Part shown: one piece after another, positions 56,981 through 64,000 of the stretch | Position numbering within the stretch: the first letter of the stretch is position 1 | Layout of the letters: each line of letters begins with the position of its first letter | Assembly: GCA_964035015.1 (NCBI GenBank) | Contig: OZ036013.1 | Coordinates: forward strand, 5,893,501 to 5,957,500 | DNA length: 64,000 bases | From: Corallium rubrum | Lineage: Eukaryota; Cnidaria; Anthozoa; Scleralcyonacea; Coralliidae | Reading direction: 5' to 3' | The notes under the pieces: generated by a model | Database searches by the model: none | What the model saw: the letters and a program-made list of their open reading frames with translations, nothing else | What the model was told of the DNA's origin: nothing | Translations under genes and position numbers: made by a program

Positions 56981-58345
56981 GTGGGGTTATGCAATAACCA
57001 AGGTTAACAACTAGGTAACCGCGCATCACACAGGATGGACGCTATCCAATACCACTGCTAGTTTGTTGGATGTGCTATCTAACATTGCTGCTATCTATTT
57101 GGATGTGCTATCCAATACCACTGCTAGTTTGTTGGATGTGCTATCTAACATGGCTGCTATCTATTTGGATGTGCTATCCAATACCATTGCTATTTCGTTG
57201 GATGTGCTATCTAACATTGCTATACTATCTATTTGGATGTGCTATCCAATACCACTGCTAGTTTGTTGGATGTGCTATCTAACATTGCTGCTATCTATTT
57301 GGATGTGCTATCCAATACCATTGCTATTTCGTTGGATGTGCTATCTAACATTGCTATACTATCTATTTGGATGTGCTATCCAATACCACTGCTAGTTTGT
57401 TGGATGTGCTATCTAACATTGCTATACTATCTATTTGGATGTACTATCCAATACCATTGCTATTTCGTTGGATGTGCTATCTAACATTGCTATACTATCT
57501 ATTTGGATGTGCTATCCAATACCACTGCTAGTTTGTTGGATGTGCTATCTAACATTGCTATACTATCTATTTGGATGTGCTATCCAATACCACTGCTAGT
57601 TTGTTGGATGCGCTATCTAACATTGCCGCGCTCGATTTGGATAGGCTATCCAATGCTGCTGCTAGTTTGGATGCGCTATTTAACCCTACCAATGCTCTCC
57701 GAGCTCGCAGTTAACCAAGATATCTCCATTGTTCATCCATCGAGATAGGAATTTCGGCGGTACTTGGAAGGGTGATACTTCGCATCACTTTGGGTGGTCA
57801 GCTCAAGATACCACCTGGTTGGATCTTAACCTGATTCCAAGTACCACTTCTCGCTCCAGTCCAAGGCCCCCTCGGCCAACAGCTTGCACCTAACCAACCA
57901 AGCGGGTAAGTAAGGTGAACGAAGATGTTAAGTGGGGTTATGCAATAACCAAGGTTAACAACTAGGTAACCGCGCATCACACAGGATGGACGCAATTAGC
58001 AAACAGCATGAGGGGCGTGCTTGGAGACTGGGCCGAGCTACGGCGCATCGCTCACTACGCTATTGCTCGACTTGCTGTCACACGTGCACACAAGTTCGAG
58101 AGCTCCGCAAATTTCAACTCCCACCATCCCTCCCTTCAATTCAAAAAGAATGGTAAGTTTTTTCTCCACCAATTTATTGGTGTGAAGGTGTTAGCTGTCC
58201 CGAGGGGGTGGTCAGCTCAAGATACCACCTGGTTGGATCTTAACCTGATTCCAAGTACCACTTCTCGCTCCAGTCCAAGGCCCCCTCGGCCAACAGCTTG
58301 CACCTAACCAACCAAGCGGGTAAGTAAGGTGAACGAAGATGTTAA
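56981..58345. repeat. Composite repeat with two duplicated border blocks
   Basis: Block P (AAGTGGGGTTATGCAATAAC … CACAGGATGGACGC) occurs at 56,981-57,035 and 57,930-57,992. Block Q (GGTGGTCAGCTCAAGATACC … GTAAGGTGAACGAAGATGTTA) occurs at 57,793-57,930 and 58,207-58,344. The order is P, minisatellite, Q, P, unique, Q, a tandem duplication of a P..Q segment in which only one copy carries the expanded minisatellite. Confidence 0.85.
57055..57680. repeat. Minisatellite (GTTGGATGTGCTATCTAACAT type)
   Basis: About ten tandem variants alternating GTTGGATGTGCTATCTAACA with TTTGGATGTGCTATCCAATA, roughly 30-bp half-units in 60-bp pairs. Open plus-strand frames are a by-product of the repeat. Confidence 0.92.
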
Positions 58346-58517
58346 CTAAGCTTAGGCTGCTTAGTCAGACGCCTGGATTACTATCCAGCTTAAACGCTAA
58401 CCTGACTCACATGCAAGCCGGTTTAATACTCCTATGACAAATTTCTGCCTGAGCTTGCCAAAAACTGTCCCTTCATTGTTTTACTCTGCCGAACGCTAGC
58501 CTCGTGCGTGGCACAGT

Positions 58518-58612
58518 CCCCCCCCCCACCCACCCCCCCCCCCCCCCCCCACCCCCACCCCCACCCCCCCCCCCCCCCCCCCCACCCCACCCCCACCCCA
58601 CCCCACACACAC
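58518..58612. repeat. Poly-C / CCCCA tract
   Basis: About 95 bp of C homopolymer runs with CCCCA units; on the minus strand a G-quadruplex-capable sequence. Run lengths may be assembly-sensitive. Confidence 0.95.
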
Positions 58613-58716
58613 CCACATAAGACCATCCCGACGAATCCGCCTAAGATCCAAGATGTGTTGATTTAACGAAGGGAGCCGGAGGATTGAAAACCGGACAACT
58701 GGGAGACTGACGGACG

Positions 58717-59538
58717 TGTATACGATATAATTTCTCGATACAACGTTTCCCAATTTCAGTGTAATCTAAATTCTATCATCATAGAAGTACTTATGCTGTC
58801 ATCGTTATCACAAATAATCGTTTTAATGCCTTCCACTAATGGCAGATCGCATGATCTACATGCAAGGTTCCATATTGAGGTAGTTATGCCAGTAATAACA
58901 ATGAATATTGATTAAAATAGTTTTCCAATTAAATTGAGATTGTAGCAAATAGATTCCCAACTCAGCCAGATGAAGAATCAGACATATTTTAACGCTACTC
59001 TGGCCTAAATCATGAGAAATTGCGTATTTTCTTAATGAAAAGTTTTGCATAGGTCACATGAGCTGTTTGGTTGATTGGATAGCTCTAGAGGTGGTCGTGA
59101 TTATTAAAAAGTTTTATACGCTCAAAGTTTACTTAAGTGAAGAAATCCAGTAAATGCAGAAAACCAAATTTGCATAAAACCTGTTACTTACCACAAACAC
59201 AATTTTTCCAGATACGCAAGCACTACAAGTATAAATCTTTTAAATAATCAAGACTATCAACTATGTCTGATTCTTCATCTGGCTGAGTTGGAAACCTATT
59301 TGCTACAATCTCAATTGGAAAACTATTTTAATCAATATTCGTTATTATTACTGGCATAACTACTTCAATATGGAACCTTGCATGTAGATCATGCAATCTG
59401 CAATTAGTGGAAGGCATTAAAACGATTATTTGTCATAACGATGACAGCATAAGTACTTCTATGATGATAGAATTTAGATTACACTGAAATTGGGAAACGA
59501 TGTATCGAGAAATGATATCGTGAAATGATATCGTATAC
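58717..59538. mobile_element. 822-bp foldback
   Basis: Arms 58,717-58,990 and 59,263-59,538 are inverted copies of about 275 bp (TGTATACGATAT ends; CCAACTCAGCCAGATGAAGA / TCTTCATCTGGCTGAGTTGG), with a 270-bp loop. No coding frame; a TCTCGATACA-type direct duplication sits near the right end. Confidence 0.9.
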
Positions 59539-60890
59539 AGGGCCATCAGCGTATGTAGGTACATGCGTTGAAAAAAGTTGTCGTTGACCGAAAAATGTTT
59601 GTTGATTCGGCTTCCGGGACGCTGCTTCACCATTTTAGCTATTTGACTAACTTCCTTGATGGAAAAAGAGCAGTTCTTGGTGCCCATTATAATGGAACTA
59701 TGCTTTGATAGGGTCAAATTTCAAAATGAACGAAATCAATTGTCGGTGGACTTCAGTTCACTTCAAAGTTGAGCTACATTTAATGCAATTGTTAATTTTT
59801 GCGTGTTATTATAAGACAATAAGTATAAAGGCATCCAGAATAAACACGAATTTATCACAATATCAATCATGATCGAAGCACATTTAGTCTCCTTCGCAGA
59901 CCTTAAGAACGTCTACCGAAGGAGACTGGTTATTCTTCTGATACTGGATCCCAGTGTCTAAACGCTATTCGTCTGACATTACAAAACCTTGGAGAAAGAT
60001 TCACAAAATTCGACCTAAAATCCTAACAATGCAAGAACATTTGAACCAGTGTAAAAATTGTATGTTTTGCGGAATGCTTTGCTTCTCGAATATGTCGTCA
60101 AAAAGCCGCCAAAATAAACCCTGGCGTCAAAAACGTCGCTTGCATTCTCGTTCCTAGAGCCCACGTTTCTGTGTCCGCGGCGTACGATTCCGTGGGCACC
60201 GAAAAATGGTACGGACACCAAAAAATTTGTACCAAGGGCGTTTATATAACTCTTTTATTGCTAGTACAACTTTTTACGCCAAACATGCAAGTATTCATAC
60301 ATTAAACGAATAAGTACTTCGTCAGTACATTGCAAAAGGTTCCTCAAAAATTACACAGTGAAAGAAAAAACAGCGACAATATGACAGTGCCCAAAATTCA
60401 CTTTTGGTCAACTTTTGCTCAAAAGCACGCTGGTGCCAGTCCTTTTGTGCATCACACATGGATCACCGCGATATGAGCGCGTTGCACCTAGTAACATGAG
60501 CCGCTCAGCAGCAACTTGTCAACTTGTCTCCTGCCCTTGGGGCTCTGGCAACTGGCAAGCGTAGGAGTTGTGCACTTGTGCTGTAAGAAGTCCTACATCA
60601 AGTTAATTACAAAGTGGACATATTTCGAAACAATATCAACAGAGGAATGTTTGCTGGGAGGATTACTCTGTTTACCTCTTTGTCTCAGTTTAATCTCCTC
60701 TAATATATTCTAGCCACTACAAACACTCGAGTCTCCAAAGAAAAATGGCCAAAAAAGGTCACTTGTTCCCTCAAAGAAGGGAAAACGCCAAACTTTGTTT
60801 TGGCGAATGCCTTCCGTGTTATGATATGCTAGCTCGGTTGTGAGAATTGAGTGTAAATATTCTTCGATCTATTTGGCAAAAAAATTTCTA
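59539..60890. other. No gene recognised
   Basis: A short hairpin GTCTCCTTCG…CGAAGGAGAC at 59,888-59,927 and otherwise unassigned sequence. No splice-bounded exon was convincing. Confidence 0.45.
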
Positions 60891-60896
60891 AGTTCC

Positions 60897-60966
60897 CAAG
60901 CGGAACTCGAACCCACAACCTTCTGATGGGCGGTGAGACATTCTAATCATTGAGCTGCTGAGACTC
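60897..60966 (-). tRNA. tRNA-like pseudogene or SINE head
   Basis: The minus strand has an A-box-like CAGCTCAATGATTAGA and a B box GGGTTCGAGTTCC with correct spacing. The acceptor and anticodon stems do not pair convincingly, so this is more likely a tRNA-derived retroposon head than a gene. Confidence 0.45.
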
Positions 60967-61019
60967 AGATGAGTTTAAACGTAGGTTGAGTTCGACGTAT
61001 GACATTATATACTGCTATA

Positions 61020-61725
61020 TGCAAGTCTGTTAATCCTTTAAGCCTGAAGACGAGTCTTTAGTATTTTATTCTGGCTAACGCCAGACGATTGTATTCAGCA
61101 CAAGGAGAGGTCCAGGCCTCAAAGTGTTAAAACCTATATATCTCTTTAACACGTTGAAGCCTGAAGACGAGTCTTTAGTATTTTAATCTGGCTAACGCCA
61201 GACGATTTTATTCAGCACAAGGAGAGGTCCAGGCCTCAAAGTGTTAAAACCTATATATCTCTTTAACACGTTGAAGCCTGAAGACGAGTCTTTAGTATTT
61301 TATTCTGGCTAACGCCAGACGATTGTATTCAGCACAAGGAGAGGTCCAGGCCTCAAAGTGTTAAAACCTATATATCTCTTTAACACGTTGAAGCCTGAAG
61401 ACGAGTCTTTAGTATTTTATCTGGCTAACGCCAGACGATTTTATTCAGCACAAGGAGAGGTTCAGGCCTCAAAGTGTTAAAACCTATCTCTTTAAAACCT
61501 ATCTCTTTAACATGTTGAAGCCTGAAGACGAGTCTTCAGTATTTTAATCTGGCTAACGCCAGACGATCTTATTCAGCACAAGGAGAGGTCCAGGCCTCAA
61601 AGTGTTAAAACCTATATATCTCTTTAACACGTTGAAGCCTGAAGACGAGTCTTTAGTATTTTATCTGGCTAACGCCAGACGATTTTATTCAGCACAAGGA
61701 GAGGTCCAGGCCTCAAAGTGTTAAC
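61020..61725. repeat. Tandem array of ~115-bp units containing the TCTGGCTAACGCCAGA hairpin
   Basis: Six units, each with TTGAAGCCTGAAGACGAGTC, TATTTTA.TCTGGCTAACGCCAGACGAT, TTCAGCACAAGGAGAGGTCC and AGGCCTCAAAGTGTTAA. Copies differ at few positions. This is an expansion of the same dispersed hairpin family that forms the 25-bp minisatellite at 26,785. Confidence 0.93.
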
Positions 61726-62220
61726 CTTTCCGAAACTTCTCTTAGACAGAGTAAAAAGATAAACGGTTGTTCGACAACAACGATGCCCATGAAAGGGTTA
61801 ATGTCGTAATGTGTGTCGTTAGTTGTGACGTAATGTCTATCAAAAACATATCATGTTTTAGTCTATAACAATCGCTTAATTAAATTCTGTATACGAAGTG
61901 CAGTAACTATATATTACATATACATACACATAGTATTATATAGAACCGAAAGCGCTCTAAAAGGCCTGGTTCGAACGCAGCACTTTTGACGAGCCGTAAT
62001 CAATTAGGTACCGCTAAATCAAAAGATTAAGTCTTCAAAACACGCGATATCAACACGGGATCAATATCAACACGCATACAGGCGATCAATATCAACGCGT
62101 AGGCGATCAATATGTTCGTCTAATGAAACTTTATTAGAGTAAAGTCATGCAATACAGACGCTTCCTCGAGGGGGGGGGGGGGGGGGGAGTGTTCGAGGAC
62201 TGGGGGGTCTTAATCATCCT
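61726..62220. other. No gene; short repeats
   Basis: Contains GATCAATATCAAC duplications near 62,045-62,110 and a poly-G run at 62,171-62,188. No gene. Confidence 0.5.
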
Positions 62221-62320
62221 TATTTGCAGCCAGCGGCTGAATGAGGACGCAGATCAACGCGGCCAAGGCGCTCCAGGCAGCCGCCATACGACACAGTTCA
62301 GACCACGGAATCTGCAGTTT
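62221..62320. repeat. SINE body fragment (same family as 11,889-12,143)
   Basis: TTTGCAGCCAGCGGCTGA, ACGCAGATCAACGCGGC and ACGACACAGTTCAGACCACGG match the 5S-headed element near 11,895-11,990 in order. Only the body is present here. Confidence 0.7.
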
Positions 62321-62599
62321 CTTTTATACAGGTTTTTACTATACAGGTTTTTACTGTATTTTTACTGTACAACAAACTTACTAAAACGATTCTTTTCCCT
62401 CCATCTTATAGAAAAAACGTCCGACCAGCCGGAAGAACAATTGAAAAACAAGATCAAACTGGAATTGTTCCCTCATAAGTTCCTCTTGTCATACAAGGTA
62501 CAATGTAGACATAAGATTTTAACCAAAGCTTTACTGGTATTAGAAAAGAGAACCTTCAATCTTAAACGATCTCCGTTCTCGCGATTTAACACTTAGACC

Positions 62600-62785
62600 C
62601 CGTTATTGCACGGTACCGGAACCGGTCTCGAATTAGTACGGTTCCGCCAGTTTACACGTGGAAGATAAATTCCGAACCGTTCTCGAATTGAGTACGGTTC
62701 CACCTGTAAGCCTGTTTACACGGCGAAATAGGACGAATTCGAGACCGGTCTCGATTTCGTCCGGTACCGTATAGCTTTACATGTA
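62600..62785. repeat. Inverted GGTACCG/GAGACCGGTCTCG repeats
   Basis: ACGGTACCGGAACCGGTCTCG at 62,610 and GAGACCGGTCTCGATTTCGTCCGGTACCGT near 62,740 face each other, with two AATTGAGTACGGTTCC-type direct copies between and GTTTACACG words on both sides. Likely a small TIR element. Confidence 0.6.
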
Positions 62786-63298
62786 GCATTAGGACTGTGC
62801 GTTTACGGGTATAATGTTTTTATACAGAGAACCGGTTCGCGATTCTCACTAACGGCGCATTTCTTTGAAAATGTGCAGTTGTAGTCAGGCATTGTAGTAA
62901 ATTACTTGTAATATAATTTGAAAGTAGTGTCAACAATATTTAACACGTTGTCACTCAGATGAACCATTAATGCTGAAATCCATTTCTCTTATGCATGGTT
63001 GTCCATTCGGGTATATCGTAAGGCATTGTTACCGAAAGCCCAAATTTCTCAAAAAACGAGCTAGCTGTTTATAAATTTGATAGTTAATAGCACGAAGACT
63101 ATACATCAAATTCCCTTGAAATTTTCAGTGAATGCTCCAACTATGCTCCTCTGATTAAAACAACTAAAATACCGACGAGTTTTCTTTTCATAGACACTTT
63201 AACAAGTTTCTATACAAGGTTGTCAACAACAACCTCGTATCGGCTTGATGAAATTACAACTTCATGTTAACAACTTATTAACAGGCTTGCTGGATGCA
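62786..63298. other. No feature recognised
   Basis: Nothing beyond a TAGACACTTTAAC end-like word near 63,193 typical of the local foldback families. Confidence 0.4.
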
Positions 63299-63299
63299 A

Positions 63300-63572
63300 G
63301 CTTGCCTCTTTTCTTCCTTCCTTTCTTCCTTCCTTCCTCATCTACCTTTCTTCCTATACTTCTTTCCCTCCTTCCTTCCTTCCTTCCTTCCTTCCTTCCT
63401 TCCTTCCTTCCTTCCTCGTTCGTTCCTTCCTTCCTTCCTTCCTTCCTTCCTTCCTTCCTTCCTTCCTTCCTTCCTTCCTTCTTCCTTCCTTCCTTCCTTC
63501 CTTCCTTCCTTCCTTCCTTCCTTCCTTCCTTCCTTCCTTCCTTCCTTCCTTCCTTCCTTCCTTCCTTCCTTC
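63300..63572. repeat. (TTCC)n microsatellite
   Basis: About 270 bp of TTCC tetramers with a few interruptions. Open frames on both strands are repeat artefacts. Confidence 0.97.
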
Positions 63573-64000
63573 CGGCCAACACAGCCGTAATAAACATGGC
63601 ATTAATTTCTATCTTACCTCGTTCTGTCCTTCCTCTCTTCAACTGTTAATGACTGCAGGTGTTGTACGTAGGATTTCGTGTCTTTTAAACTACTACTAGA
63701 CTTGTCCAGTTCGCTCTGAAGATGGTAGTTAGTCTATATAATTGGGGGACCGCAGAAAAACGAATCACGATAAGCGTAGGATGTAACGGGGAAAAGTAGC
63801 GTAGTCATGCAGTATTTAGGGTGGATCAAAGTGAAATCGTGGTAAACTGCCGATATTAGTTTTGATAACGGAATACTGACGTTTCAAGCCGAGTCCTTCG
63901 TCGTCAAAGTAAAATGTGATAGATCTTCATCATTCATGGAAGTAAAATATGTTGGACAAGCAAACAAACAATTGATTTACCTCAAGAAGTCTATCGTTCT
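63573..64000. other. No gene; one hammerhead-like relic
   Basis: On the minus strand near 63,873-63,907 a TGACGACGAAGG…GGCTTGAAACGTCAG stretch resembles the CTGANGA…GAAACGTCAG family but lacks C3. Nothing else was recognised. Confidence 0.35.

Noticed and set aside
58432..58753. Gly/Val-rich minus-strand frames
   Set aside because: Poly-C/CCCCA tract translation.
63245..63649. Frames with Leu-Pro-Ser-Phe or Lys-Glu-Gly-Arg repeats
   Set aside because: TTCC tetramer array read on both strands.

Overview
This is eukaryotic, almost certainly metazoan, nuclear DNA. Exons have GT..AG borders and lie between long introns, most of the window is interspersed and simple repeats, and there are tRNA-like and 5S-rRNA-like repeat heads. 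The repeat types (many short foldback elements, hairpin repeats built on TCTGGCTAACGCCAGA, CR1/L2-like LINE tails) fit an anthozoan cnidarian such as a stony coral, corallimorph or anemone. That placement is inference from family resemblance, not a search result.

Gene 1 (minus strand, about 26,731 down to 843, running off the left edge). Seventeen short exons join in phase, with consensus splice sites, into a continuous 1,668-nt partial reading frame (about 556 codons). It encodes a coiled-coil segment, a charged linker and a C-terminal Rab GTPase domain with all G motifs. The architecture matches the large Rab GTPases (RASEF/Rab45, Rab44, CRACR2A/Rab46). The linker is built from tandemly duplicated exon pairs. 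No single exon is longer than 155 bp and the introns are filled with microsatellites and transposons, so plain ORF calling misses the gene entirely.

Gene 2 (minus strand, 51,684 to 38,971). One 12.7-kb exon encodes a 4,235-residue, very acidic, probably disordered protein. It has twelve tandem copies of a roughly 62-residue repeat (core EFYGYRRRQDD), a run of VDExV repeats, glutamate-rich tracts, and a C-terminal cluster of TQT/SQT/VQT motifs resembling dynein light chain LC8 sites. Its ATG sits just inside a strong splice acceptor, so a small upstream exon probably exists; a candidate lies at 52,626-52,646.

Regions. 1-27.7 kb: gene 1 with introns holding pentanucleotide and trinucleotide arrays, minisatellites, TIR/MITE elements (two with 8-bp hAT-like target duplications), foldback elements, a 5S-derived SINE and a truncated LINE. 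27.7-38.9 kb: no recognised host exon; nested foldback elements, a decayed IS630/Tc1-mariner-like transposon, a LINE RT fragment and (AT)n tracts. 38.97-51.68 kb: gene 2. 53.3-55.3 kb: a tandem array of about 250-bp units, each with a tRNA-like sequence, a 12-bp hairpin and a hammerhead-ribozyme-like core. 55.3-64 kb: repeats only.

Most unusual items: the tRNA-like/hairpin/hammerhead-like array, the hammerhead-like cores placed at the centre of foldback elements (best at 29,673-29,706), the giant single-exon protein with its LC8-like cluster, and the tandem exon duplication in the large-Rab gene.
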